Part shown: positions 29,901 to 37,342 of the stretch, one piece after another
Layout of the letters: the number at the start of each line of letters is the position of its first letter
Numbering within the stretch: position 1 is the first letter of the stretch
NCBI GenBank assembly: GCA_942159475.1
Contig: OW804097.1
Span: 55,386,986 to 55,450,985, forward strand
Direction: 5' to 3'
Length of the DNA: 64,000 nucleotides
Origin: Sthenelais limicola
Lineage: Eukaryota; Annelida; Polychaeta; Phyllodocida; Sigalionidae
The notes under the pieces: model-generated
What the model was told of the DNA's origin: nothing
Seen by the model: the letters and a program-made list of their open reading frames with translations, nothing else
The model's database searches: none
Position numbers and translations under genes: made by a program

Positions 29901-32840
29901 GTATGTAAATTCCAGTATGTTTTGTATTGCATTTTGTTTGTTTATGTTGAAATGTATTTTGAAATTTATTTTGGTCTCAGATGTGGGTTATTACAAATTG
30001 GTTAAAGTGAATTGGTTAAAGAGAATTGTACATTTTCTGAAAATCGAACCCATACATGTATGCTCATGTCTGGAACTAAATTGTGTTGTGTCTGTAACTA
30101 ATGGGCCAGAGATAAGATAAGGCCTGTATTGAGCCAGATGTATGACACCTGTTGTTTGTTTAAACAACAACAGTTTAAACTTTTTAAAATCTAGGTCCAA
30201 TCTCCACATATCCCTTCATTCTGAGGGAAACTAAAAACTTAAACTAATCAACCTTAAATCTCTACAGGCCCAAACCCCATGTATCCCTTCATTCCAAGGG
30301 AAATTATTTCATCTTGCAAATCCATATCCAGGCTATGCTACATTATTGCATCACATTTATGTATGTGCTAGCTATGTATGTGCTAGCTATGTATGTGCTA
30401 GCTATGTATGTGCTAGCTATGTATGTGCTAGCTATGTATGTGCTAGCTACGTATGTGCTAGCTACGTATGTGCTAGCTACGTATGTGCTAGCTACGTATG
30501 TGCTAGCTACGTATGTGCTAGCTACGTATGTGCTAGCTACGTATGTGCTAGCTACGTATGTGCTAGCTACGTATGTGCTAGCTACGCATGCATGTGTTCC
30601 CCGCCATGGTGCATAGTATGAGCCCTGGGGACATTTATGTATGTGCTACGTATGTATGTGCTACATATGTATGTGCTACATATGTATGTGCTACATATGT
30701 ATGTGCTACATATGTATGTGCTAGCTATGTATGTGCTAGCTATGTATGTGCTAGCTATGTATGTGCTAGCTATGTATGTGCTAGCTATGTATGTGCTAGC
30801 TACGTATGTGCTAGCTACGTATGTGCTAGCTACGTATGTGCTAGCTACGTATGTGCTAGGTATGCATGCATGTGTTCCTCGCCATGGTGCATAGTATGAG
30901 CCCTGGGGACATTTATGTATGTGCTACGTATGTATTTGCTACATATGTATGTGCTACATATGTATGTGCTACATATGTATGTGCTACATATGTATGTGCT
31001 AGCTATGTATGTGCTAGCTATGTATGTGCTACATATGTATGTGCTAGCTATGTATGTGCTAGCTATGTATGTGCTAGCTACGTATGTGCTAGCTACGTAT
31101 GTGCTAGGTATGCATGCATGTGTTCCCCGCCATGGTGCATAGTATGAGCCCTGGGGACATTTATGTATGTGCTATGTATGTATGTGCTACATATGTATGT
31201 GCTAGGTATGCATGCATGTGCTAGGTATGCATGCATGTGCTAGGTATGCATGCATGTGCTAGGTATGCATGCATGTGCTAGGTATGCATGCATGTGCTAG
31301 GTATGCATGCATGTGCTAGGTATGCATGCATGTGCTAGGTATGCATGCATACCTAGCACATGCACTCTAGAGTGCACAGTGCTCATCAAAGATACATCAT
31401 TCATGGCACTTATGAATATATGAAGGCACAAATTTGCCTTTACTTTTGTATCTCAAAAGTGATTCGAAGCATATCCTTGTATTGTATTTACAAATATATG
31501 GCTCAATAAACAATAAACAGTATTTTCTAGCCCGAGCTTTTGTGCTTGTTATTTAAACCTCAACCACCAGAACATGTTACGAGGAAATGAAGAGGGTCAA
31601 ACCCCTCCTACAGATACATTCTCTCGACCTCTTGCATGTAGCGTTTCCATTGACACCCTCTCCCTGCTATAGTACAAGCCATTTTTACTTAGGTGGGGGC
31701 TCGCATTAAAGTTAAGGAACGCCATATGGATTGGCCATTATGCCAGCCGCTTCGTCGCAGAACTTGACGCTTAGTCTGAGTCACAAAATCATTCATGTGA
31801 AATAGCCTTTGTCTATGGATGTAGTTTTAGCCAGGGTGAATATCCAGTTAACAAAGTCGAATACTCCCCCCCCCCCCCTCCCACCTCACCGATCCAAGAA
31901 GGACATGAGTAGGGGTATAGTAACAACACTGGAGGAGACAGATCTCAACATACGGCTATCGTCGAACCATTTCTTTACACGATTCCGAAAAAGCAATATT
32001 CTTTCACAAGAAAAAAAGAAATGCACAATGTCGTCTGGGTGTTTTTAATAACTCAAGAGATATTGCATTGAAATGTTAGGGTTTTTTCACTTGGGTTAAC
32101 AAGGGTTGAGTCTACCTTCTCGGTTTGACCTTTAGTTGATTGTCCCAAAATCTATCTATACCTAATGCTTTTGATAATCTCCTGTCCTTCCCAATTTAGC
32201 TTACTCGCGGTTTGTAATCTTTATTTTCTTATCTTATAATCATATCTTTGACAAAGATTTAAACAATTTCATTATGCATTTTAATGATATATTTTCGTTT
32301 TAAATCTAGATAATTATGCGCGTGTAGAAAACGTTGAGCTTCCTTAGGAGTTAGGTTAATAACATTTAAATCCCAGAAACTAATAATTAATCCATATATG
32401 CTATCAAATATATGGCTCAATTTGTTTTTATGTTTCTATTTTTAGACTGGTACCAAGAAGCGAAAGCTTACCTGTTGAAGTGCCAGGAAGAGGAGGAGGA
32501 AAGAGAAAGAAGCAAATGGGAAAATGTCAGGAAAAAGCACATGGATACACTGAAAGATGATATCAGTAAGCTAGACCGTCTGGCCGCCGATGATGACGAC
32601 GAGGAACTTCTGCGTTATGTTTATAAAGAGCATCCCCCAAAAAATGAAAAACACGGGATATATGGTGAGAAATCCCCTTGGGATAAATCATCGCAGAAAA
32701 AGGCCCTCGTGAAGGCCCTCACCCATTATCACCCGGACAAAATTGCCATTGAAGAGCATGGGGAAAGGTGGAAGGTACTCTGTGAAGAGATAACCAAAGT
32801 ACTGAACAATCGGTATATGACCTATAAAGGTGTAAACTAA
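14226..32840 (+). CDS. TPR-like protein with C-terminal J-like (HPD) module; four visible exons
   Basis: The exons are joined by GT-AG introns in matching phases (1, 0, 1): 14209-14907, 15646-15758, 27557-27698, 32446-32840, giving about 443 residues from ATG 14226. The N-terminal two thirds is helical with TPR-like segments, clearest in exon 3 (RLGRVYAQVLKMQIRAKEYY). A charged coiled-coil-like linker rich in Glu/Lys follows, then an acidic DDDDEE patch. The last ~45 residues read HYHPDK...RWKVLCEEITKVLNNRY, with the HPD motif of J proteins that stimulates Hsp70, but shorter than a full 70-residue J domain and placed at the C terminus. TPR plus J suggests an Hsp70 co-chaperone or scaffold; that role is inference. 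No in-frame stop lies between the acceptor at 14208 and the ATG, so more coding sequence may lie upstream. No gene name is recognised. Confidence 0.8.
14908..15645 (+). other. Intron with possible degenerate hAT-like insertion
   Basis: Intron between the first two visible exons. The part at about 15119-15387 has a right end that, inverted, reads CAGGGTTTCCACGC, and a weaker matching left end CAGGTACTCCGC. Words such as GGCCTGGAAAATCA and TCTGGAAAATCACTGA repeat inside. No target duplication is visible. Confidence 0.3.
15646..15758 (+). CDS. TPR-J gene, second visible exon
   Basis: 113 nt between acceptor AG at 15644-15645 and donor GTAATA at 15759. It accepts phase 1 and leaves phase 0. It encodes DDMLNKLLMEEEDLNMTLLY and then IDWYTRAVVLTRDKE, amphipathic helices. 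An overlapping longer frame upstream at 15394-15690 is not used. Confidence 0.75.
16705..16826 (+). repeat. Dispersed repeat, second copy (see 11600-11720)
   Basis: Homologous to 11600-11720 in the same orientation. It is truncated on its right side by a transposon starting at 16827. The intron from 15759 to 16704 shows nothing else beyond the repeat similarity at about 16400-16560 to 6000-6240. Confidence 0.5.
16827..18001. mobile_element. Non-autonomous transposon with CAGAGCTGCCAAC ends, 1175 bp
   Basis: The left end is CAGAGCTGCCAAC and the right end GTTGGCAGCTCTG, a 13 bp perfect inverted repeat. CAGACCT flanks both sides (16820-16826 and 18002-18008), a 7-8 bp duplication. The CAG-type terminus and duplication length fit the hAT superfamily. 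The interior has no transposase; a 61-residue frame at 17410-17595 (minus) is not recognisable. It sits in an intron of the TPR-J gene. Confidence 0.8.
18321..18348. repeat. Perfect 12 bp stem hairpin, TTTA loop
   Basis: GTTTCTCTGCTA pairs with TAGCAGAGAAAC around TTTA. It is isolated inside an intron. The surrounding 18009-19280 has no gene or element I can support. Confidence 0.6.
19888..22746 (-). CDS. LINE ORF2: endonuclease-reverse transcriptase with altered catalytic motif
   Basis: 952 residues. The N-terminal ~235 form an APE-type endonuclease that nicks target DNA: VHINTQSLYGK, IIGISESWL, IGDFNINLLD and ALSDHELTY are all present. The RT domain spans roughly 480-740: YRPISLLPTPSKI, QFGFRPGKSTIEAL, FIDFRKAFDLV, GVPQGSILGPL. 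The catalytic box reads LYADN, not LYADD: Asn685 (codon 20692-20694) replaces the second Asp, so polymerase activity is probably lost. The C-terminal ~200 residues hold the thumb and a YKTKILPFFDYGDIII segment common in Jockey-type ORF2. No stop or frameshift. Confidence 0.9.
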   Translation of the reverse strand: MINKKGFSIVHINTQSLYGKFDLFKTELSKLSPKIIGISESWLHKNIENHEIEITNYNIERVDRTWLEENKNEPKKGGGVALYISSDINYTTQPNMNISSKDCECIWIRINMNYTRPIYIGCLYKPPKANQEIFMNYINTKAEEILSNKKNEIFLIGDFNINLLDPKSKLKKDMKEFEVNLNLTQHIKSPTRFHINENQALTGTLIDHIYSNSEIINEAGVINIALSDHELTYVIRKKSTAKPKSIIKKGRSIKNINLGNFKEILVNSFNWENFFDITQCEEAWNLILYRINLVLNKLAPIKQIKIRISNDPWITQEIIDSINTKNRLRKKAVKSKNQRDWELAKAARRDTAKALKNAKKDFITQQLDDNYKDQKKFWEIINTLAPTKSKENSIHLTDSNDQVIDNQDLPEFINNYFVNIASNLTQNLVPNWIPTTAPSENSIENILTNENEVLTLLKELNQNKASSIENIPTKILKSALIALYKEFTHCLNLSFITNTFPASWKIANVIPLFKGGDRNKINNYRPISLLPTPSKIIEKIIHIRIYEYLENVNILNPEQFGFRPGKSTIEALTIVTDNILWQLDNHTDTLISFIDFRKAFDLVNHEILLKKLEHIGIKGKLLKWCKSYLESRKQKVTVNSITSQELDTKAGVPQGSILGPLMFIIFINDLKTYIPNCNLSLYADNTILYIHGKNLDLIYAEMQKAIDNLQLWCTNNLFLVNSKKSNTMFLSRSRNILTKIENKSIKYHNNPLEHTNTYKYLGFLIDHKLNFQAQLQHSIKTISHKIYQLHRIRKYININTATRIYKTKILPFFDYGDIIIHNTHRPSIDKLQKLQNRALRLILNMPYDTQINQLHNTAKIPLLFNRRITHLRFLAFKRKSNPFYTNTQNWDTRQNDGPILKIPRYKSKLGGNSVKVKCATAWNELTPRQRNIGTIETLKSNQKEWINSLFLE
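22747..23806 (-). other. ~1.06 kb spacer between SGNH frame and ORF2
   Basis: No frame is conserved. It has an internal duplication: about 23590-23655 resembles 23735-23795 (shared TTTTGCCACAA and GGGGTCGTGTTAAT). A GC-richer patch lies at 23040-23260. It may hold an internal promoter for ORF2, or be a foreign insertion; neither is shown. Confidence 0.45.
23807..24452 (-). pseudogene. LINE SGNH-hydrolase (esterase-like) ORF with one frameshift
   Basis: Starts MPCFQILFIGDSRLRSW, with the GDS block I of SGNH hydrolases. It continues to MLGGINKFT (a block III-like G-x-N) and, after a frame change near 24190-24215, reaches DGLHFNQEAIDKF with the D-x-x-H block V. All three catalytic blocks are thus recognisable (Ser, Asn, Asp/His). 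Esterase domains of this kind are known in ORF1 of CR1/L2-type LINEs. Here the domain is a separate reading frame after ORF1 and not fused to it. The frameshift splits it into two frames, so it is broken in this copy. Confidence 0.65.
24496..25335 (-). CDS. LINE ORF1, Gln/Asn-rich with predicted coiled coil
   Basis: 279 residues. It starts with a charged stretch (EEQLDNRLRDMQEKDRRSLR), then ~120 residues rich in Gln/Asn/Gly/Pro, then a heptad-like helical segment (REAKVDRILEGILSLQANQS), and ends in a short compact region. In LINEs such proteins bind the element RNA and form the ribonucleoprotein. No zinc knuckle or RRM is visible. It ends 43 nt upstream of the next frame. It is intact. Confidence 0.65.
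   Translation of the reverse strand: MKTIYEEQLDNRLRDMQEKDRRSLRSRFSLNSISLFKKEDLDILKARTYIEETNDTRNRPDNSTNMHQGSTQMQNQGMNYQPDQSQMPQNQQRENSGPPGQITNGNGYAQNNFHQGQQNGVAGWEQQRNQNTAVGIYQNQPTQTQQNQISTSQSYPIPQNDFMTRFNVREAKVDRILEGILSLQANQSQTDKIAKENKSDIAAMSVHIQGLNENQNKLHVNIETVNSNVSSEMLKLQFQQYYGCGFPLTEAAIISNDKVDEKRNICGKLLKQVRSELAE
25351..25960. other. Non-coding stretch with dispersed motif and (AGCCT)n
   Basis: Contains a motif near 25571-25605 (TGTACATTTTCTGAAAATCT then GACCCATAT) that recurs at about 29770, 30026 and 37273. A C run lies near 25829-25844. A short AGCCT pentanucleotide array is at about 25923-25951. Confidence 0.5.
25970..26545. repeat. T-run interrupted minisatellite-like array
   Basis: About 575 bp of T7-T9 runs separated every ~14-17 bp by variants of ACGACCAAC, ACGACAA or ACCACAA, in irregular order. 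Strand asymmetry is extreme: nearly all pyrimidine runs are T and the spacers are A/C-rich. The frames across it are low complexity and not genes. Confidence 0.8.
26821..26862 (-). mobile_element. LINE/SINE 3' tail with (GAATT)n
   Basis: On the minus strand the sequence reads GCAATAAAGAATTCTTGAATT followed by GAATT repeats: a polyadenylation-like signal and a pentanucleotide tail. The element body probably continues rightward to about 27000, but no frame remains. The rest of 26863-27556 has nothing else I can support. Confidence 0.45.
27557..27698 (+). CDS. TPR-J gene, third visible exon
   Basis: 142 nt, acceptor GAACAG ending at 27556, donor GTAGGT at 27699. It enters in phase 0 and leaves in phase 1. 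It encodes a clear TPR-like helix pair (FEAAATSRLGRVYAQ, then KEYYRKSVELALTL). It lies 11.8 kb from the preceding exon. Confidence 0.8.
27870..27903 (-). ncRNA. Hammerhead-like motif (degenerate), possible Penelope-type remnant
   Basis: On the minus strand: ATGACGA, then GGC-loop-GCC as stem II, then GAAAC. The hammerhead core is CUGANGA, stem II, GAAA. Only the first core base differs (A for C). Such motifs are known in the pseudo-LTRs of Penelope-like retroelements. A GTC cleavage-type triplet lies a few bases downstream on the minus strand. Activity is unlikely with a changed C3. Confidence 0.35.
28438..28565 (+). repeat. Three copies of a GGGTTGGCTACTAGG motif
   Basis: CAGGGGGTTGGCTACTAGG or close variants occur three times at about 28455, 28476 and 28547, within an intron. 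The remaining sequence from 27910 to 28890 shows no gene or element I can define. Confidence 0.5.
28906..29372. mobile_element. MULE-like MITE, 467 bp
   Basis: The left end CCGGCCCCCGCACTC matches the inverted right end CCGGCCCCTGCACTC. GGCTACCCTC flanks both sides (28896-28905 and 29373-29382), a 10 bp duplication; the boundary could shift by a base or two. Duplications of 9-11 bp suggest the Mutator superfamily. The interior has degenerate ~50 bp repeats of the form CCCCTTTTT-CTGAAAAAC-GACATTTT and no coding sequence. Confidence 0.75.
29507..29537 (+). repeat. (GTC)n microsatellite
   Basis: About ten imperfect CGT/GTC triplets. Confidence 0.8.
29560..30060 (+). repeat. ~255 bp tandem duplication
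   Basis: About 29600-29800 recurs at about 29850-30055. Shared words include AGTATGTTTTGTAT, AATGTATTTTGAA and TTTATTTTGGTCT, and each copy ends with the GAATTGTACAT...CTGAAAATC motif seen also at 25571 and 37273. Divergence is moderate. Confidence 0.65.
30354..31350 (+). repeat. 15 bp minisatellite with higher-order structure, then 19 bp units
   Basis: Tandem copies of GTATGTGCTAGCTAT and its CTAC/CATA variants fill 30354-31110. The array is cut into blocks by a conserved ~60 bp spacer (containing GTGTTCCCCGCCATGGTGCA and AGCCCTGGGGACATTTATG) at about 30586, 30863 and 31111, so higher-order units of about 278 and 248 bp exist. From about 31199 the unit becomes 19 bp (GTGCTAGGTATGCATGCAT), repeated ~8 times. 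The 15 bp period keeps frames open without stops, but the repeats are degenerate at synonymous and non-synonymous sites alike. Confidence 0.95.
31327..31364. repeat. 38 bp perfect palindrome at the array end
   Basis: Centred between 31345 and 31346: TATGCAT on the left side mirrors to ATGCATA on the right, and all 19 base pairs match without a loop. It forms where the last 19 bp unit meets an inverted half unit. A second perfect 16 bp palindrome (TGCACTCTAGAGTGCA, 31361-31376) overlaps its last four bases. Confidence 0.95.
31377..32445 (+). other. Intronic sequence without gene
   Basis: Last part of the intron before the final TPR-J exon. It has a C run at about 31866-31879 and AATAAA-containing AT-rich sequence near 31500. 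No element boundaries seen. Confidence 0.5.
32446..32840 (+). CDS. TPR-J gene, last exon with HPD module and stop
   Basis: The acceptor TTTTTAG ends at 32445; phase 1 input completes GAC (Asp) and the frame runs to TAA at 32838-32840. It begins DWYQEAKAYLLKCQEEEEER, then a Lys/Glu-rich linker, an acidic patch, and the HYHPDK module followed by EEITKVLNNRYMTYKGVN. Confidence 0.85.
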
Positions 32841-33178
32841 CATTATAGTTACCCTGATAAACAGTTCCTAGGACGACCGTGAAGAGAAAGTGCCTGACTT
32901 TGGCAGAAATTGCTCTCTGTAGTGGCAATTGGAAAAAAGGTTGTTTTAAGTCTATTTTTGTTTTCTACTCATGTTTTCTACTCTATATGCAAGGATACAA
33001 AGTATACATTATAGTTACCCCGATGAACAGTTCCAGGGACGACCGTGAAGAGAAAGTGTCTGACTTTAACAAAATTGCACCCTGTAACGTTAGTGGCAAT
33101 TGGAAAAAAGGTCGTTTTATGTCTTATTTCTGTTTTGTACTCATGTTTGCTACTTTATATGTAAGGATACAAAGTGCC
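32841..33178 (+). repeat. ~165 bp tandem duplication immediately after the stop codon
   Basis: About 32841-33005 recurs at about 33006-33178. Both copies share CATTATAGTTACC, GGACGACCGTGAAGAGAAAG and GGCAATTGGAAAAAAGG in order. The copies have diverged at many positions, so the event is not recent. Confidence 0.75.
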
Positions 33179-34108
33179 CATGCACACAGACCTGCTTAGA
33201 TATATGTAGATCTATATCTCTGTGATGTACTTACGTATCGTAGAACTTTTGTCCCAATAACTAGTTCTTATTGAAAGACATGGCATAGGCCAAGGTTATA
33301 TCGGTAGATATGTTATTGACTTACAACTGCCTGCTTAACGGAAAATAACTTCCAATGTTAAAAGCATGCTGGTGAAGGAGAACTATGCTTTTTTTAAAAA
33401 AAATATTTCTTCTTCCATTATCTAATTCTCAACAATTGTTTTATTGATAGTTCATTGTATTTAGAATATTTTGTGGAAATTCAGGGGAAAATGTTTGGTT
33501 TCAATAGCAACAGAAATTGTACATCATCTCCTAAAATATTATATTTTTTAAAACATTCCATATACATTCCAAAATGATCAATTTCGAATGTTTTTACGTT
33601 GAAGTGAATAATAAAATTTCCTTAAGAAGCATGTTTTGCGTGGCGGATCATGGTTACTTAATATTTCCTATGTGTGCGATCATGACAGTACAATATCAAC
33701 CTATTCTATCAATACACAGGTCGTTTTTATCTGATGCCAAGACGGTTATAAAAACAAACAACCTGCCGAAAGTAATCATCAAATCAAATGTCATCCAAGC
33801 GAGTACGGTCCCTCTTTTTATTAGGTTGACGATTTAATGCATTGATGTACCATGTTGGCACATCACTGTGTCAATAATGTGGAACCCACACCCCCGCTCG
33901 GTTTGTGCAATGTGGATGTCTCGATACCTGTATCTTATCGTTTCGACTCGAGATTTTTAACAAGTGTGTGCGGTGATGATATGAAATAAACTTGGCCTCA
34001 GGGTGTTATATAACTACTGATGTTTTAGCTGTTTAGATAATGTATATATAGTGCACGTTATATACCGCTTGTTTAAGTTCGGGTTACAAAGAGGATCTGA
34101 TTAATAAA
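32841..34108 (+). other. 3' UTR of the TPR-J gene with two polyadenylation signals
   Basis: AATAAA occurs at 33985-33990 and again at 34103-34108. The first part is a tandem duplication (see next entry). No conserved frame is visible. Confidence 0.6.
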
Positions 34109-34109
34109 A

Positions 34110-36384
34110 GATTGACATTCTAATTGTAAACCCCGGCTGATGTTTTTCTTTCTTTCTTTCATGGGTCAAAGCAAGATCATGTTATGAATGATATTTTCAA
34201 GTTGATACAATTAATAAGCAGCAGATAGCAGATAATTATATTCTTGATGTATTTACCGCAATACAGACGCTAAGATGGAAAGTAAGTTTGTTGGTTTTTA
34301 TTTTCAACGTTTCGACCTGTAGCAGGTCTTTTTCAGGAATAGGTTACAGGTGCGGCACTGGTGCATTTGAATCTGTATATTCGTTGGTGTAGGATGTAGG
34401 TGCACTGGCGATTTGATTGGAGGGCGTAGTAGGGTGTGGGTGTAGGATGGTAGTGTATGAGGGGAGATTTTGTTGTGTGTGTGTGTGTGTTTACAATGGT
34501 ACAATAACAAGAATGTCTTCCTGTACCATCTATCCGAATGTATGAAGATAATAAACAAGGACATCAGCCTAAAGGTGCAACAACTCCTAGCTGACGAAGG
34601 ATACCTAAGGAATAACTCGATATAAACTCCAGAAAATTACACCCAGAACTTCGTATTATATACGCCCCCAATTTTTGTTATTATTGGTGTAGTTGTCGTC
34701 TTTGTTGTTTGGCTCCATCTGTTGTTGTTTCGTTTGTTGCTCAATAATATAATATCCTAGTTAATGTAAAGAGTTCTATAAGGGCTTCAAACCTATTATG
34801 ACCAGCCACCATGCACTTTCTGGTGGGACACGCTCTCCTTGACAAAACAGTGACCCCTGCACTTTTTTTGGAAAAAAGCCAAAGGCTTCCCCGAAAAATT
34901 GATGACGTCACCCCACCTCTAAGGGCGAGCCTTTCTGTATTCTGCTCACCTACCTGGCGCCTCAAAATTAGACTTATTTTTTAGCTCGAAGAGCTTTCTT
35001 ATAGGCACTCTGAACCCCAAGTCTTTTCTATGGCAGATCAGGTTACTAATTGACATTCCTCTAGATAAGAGACCCCCCTATTTATAGCGGCATGAATTGT
35101 CCTATAATCCTATAAATTTCCATGCATTACATGTAGCTAGACTGCCACCTTTTGGTCTTATTTTCGGAAATTTAAATTAATTTTTTCCTTTTCAAACATA
35201 AACAGTGTGAAGTCCACAGATCTTTAATGGAATTTCTTATCTGCCTCTAATGCCCGCCCCTGCCCTTGCCGCTTGACCGCCCTCACCTAATTAAGTGATA
35301 ACAGCCAGACAGTTGACAGGCATCATAACAGAGCTAGAGTGCAGGCATCAATTTTTCTAATTGTATGACATATTATTGCAACTCATGTGTAAATATATTC
35401 TACTTAACATAAGGATACTTTTGGTCTTTGTCCCATCATTCTATTATGCTTAGAAGCCAAATTACTTCTTTTAACTTTAAGTTGCAAACTCAAATCCTGG
35501 TCAACATCTGCCTAGAGAACCAAAGAACCTGAAATCTTATAAATATTTTTTTTATGGGAATCGATTCCAAGTCTTATTATGAATATTATCCTAAACTAGG
35601 AAGAAAGCAACTAAACACCCAAACACTAAAGTATAATCTAATGTGGTCACCGTGCCCAAGCAGTGTGTATGTCATGAAAATATAAACTGATGCTTGAGAG
35701 AGGAAAAAGATTAGATTCTCCTCTCCCCTCATCCAGACGTAATTAAACACCCAATCTTGCCCACTCCTCCAACTGATATGAAAGAATGCCTTTCCCAGTA
35801 GCATTCCCTATATGAATTGAAAGACAGCTGGGATTACTCAACGTGGTCACAGTGGGGTTGGGGTCACGCCAAGTGATAAGAATCACCCTATCTTTCCTCC
35901 ACTGCCCATCGATGAGATAAGGCCTCCTCTAATGAGTTTACATGTCAGCATGTAGCCTACTTCACTTTAAAAGATTTTTTGTTTGTGAAATATACATTCT
36001 GAATTATGGTTAAAGTGTCAGTAAACCCCCAAATATTATGAGCAAATCCATTTCGTTGCTATTATTGAAATGTAACCACCCCAGTTTTACTTAATTCAAG
36101 TTATTATTTAGTGAGTTTTACCCATTTAATTGAGTGAAAAGGTAGTTCCACAGTTTAACACTCCATTCAAGGCACCACTGTTTGCCTACGTCATAAAGGT
36201 GCACCAATCTTGAAATGTACATGCAATGAACATAACAAACAACTCTTATAATTGCTGCTAGAAAGAAGGAGGGTGGGCTGGGCAGAAGAAGTATTACCAG
36301 ACCAAAACAAACACTCTGTATTACCCATTGATTGTTCCTCACAAGGTCAGAGTGAAATGATGCAATGCTATTTCCCACACATTT
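34110..36384. other. Non-coding stretch
   Basis: Apart from the hammerhead-like motif and a (GT)n patch, I see no gene. Short frames here have no recognisable domain. Confidence 0.4.
34305..34338 (-). ncRNA. Second hammerhead-like motif (degenerate)
   Basis: On the minus strand: CTGAAAAA, perfect stem GACCTG-CTA-CAGGTC, then GAAAC. The stem II and GAAA parts fit a hammerhead; the CUGANGA box has lost its GA. It lies just beyond the 3' UTR of the TPR-J gene, next to a (GT)n patch at about 34475-34490. Penelope-type origin is inference. Confidence 0.3.
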
Positions 36385-36795
36385 GTGATGTGCTTCAGGG
36401 AAATGAGTCACAAATCACAGGTGAGATAATGACCATATTTGAGAAGATGACATCAAGCCGATTCCAATGATAGTTAACAGTAGGGCATATTTATTTAAGT
36501 ATTATTCTTTATTTTATTAAGTACTATTTTATTTTAAATTTGATATCTTCATTTTTGGAAAACAGGTTTAGAATATGTTTGAGTAGAGAATTATTAGTAA
36601 AGTAGCTAAATGTACTATATAGGATGACCTTAGAAATGCATGCATTTTAGTAATACACCATCTTGAAATTTGGTACATGTATATTTATGCTACTAGCAGC
36701 TCAAAGAACACCAAAATGAAAACATTCCAAATAAGGGTTCTTGTACATGGATTACAGTTTTGTGACTTGTGACTCATTTCCCTGAAACACATCAC
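36385..36795. mobile_element. Possible MITE with ~29 bp inverted ends
   Basis: GTGATGTGCTTCAGGGAAAT and the following GAGTCACAA (36385-36413) are repeated inverted at 36767-36795 with one mismatch. No target duplication is certain. A related end-like sequence occurs at about 48090-48115 (TTGTGACTCATTTTCCTG). Confidence 0.4.
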
Positions 36796-37309
36796 ATTTT
36801 CTCTCACCACCTTTTGTGTCCCTTGGTTAAAGGGGAGGACTAAACCCAATTATTGACCTCTCAATACAGATGTCTTGAAATAACTGTATTGAACAACTGT
36901 TTCAATTGCTGGGAGATTGGGGGGGAGGTAGGGATATTATGTACATTTCTGGCGCGCCTCTATGACGTCACACAGCACTCTCAGTGCCCTCTTGTGCTAA
37001 ACAGACTTTTTCAAGTAAGCTTTCTCAATTTGGGCCTGTAAGTGACTATAAGTTAGACATAAATGGAGGTAAAAAAATTGATACTTGGATGTTGTATTTA
37101 TGGCGGCATGAAGTTTGTTGTCCTAAAAGTGACTATGAACCCGTTTACTGACCCTTTAAGCATATTCTGACAGACGTTAGAATCATTTTGATATTAATTT
37201 CTTCAATGTGGGACTTTAATATAGAAGAGAAAATATCAAGCACCTCAGTATTTATGGTTCAAGAGCTGACATTTGTACATTTTCTGAAAATCTGACCCAT
37301 ATACTGCCG

Positions 37310-37311
<2 letters not shown>

Positions 37312-37340
<29 letters not shown>
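37312..37340 (+). repeat. G homopolymer, 29 nt
   Basis: Uninterrupted G run, the longest of several in the window (others near 13672, 41797 and 49895; C runs near 5493, 25829, 44766 and 49555). The dispersed TGTACATTTTCTGAAAATCT motif precedes it at about 37273. The region 36796-38563 has no recognisable gene. Confidence 0.9.

Positions 37341-37342
<2 letters not shown>

Noticed and set aside
30314..31147. Frames giving MYVLA and YVCAS repeats
   Set aside because: They are by-products of a 15 bp period without stop codons. Array spacers and unit changes ignore the reading frame, and no exon signals or domain context exist.
30354..31350. CRISPR array
   Set aside because: Repeats are directly contiguous with no unique spacers, and the context is eukaryotic.
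33935..33960. A third hammerhead-like GAAACG word (minus strand)
   Set aside because: GTCGAAACG is present, but no CUGANGA box or stem II partner lies beside it.
35835..35880. Thrombospondin type 1-like TWSQWGWG
   Set aside because: A short chance match in a frame with a nearby stop, no cysteines in register and no exon signals.
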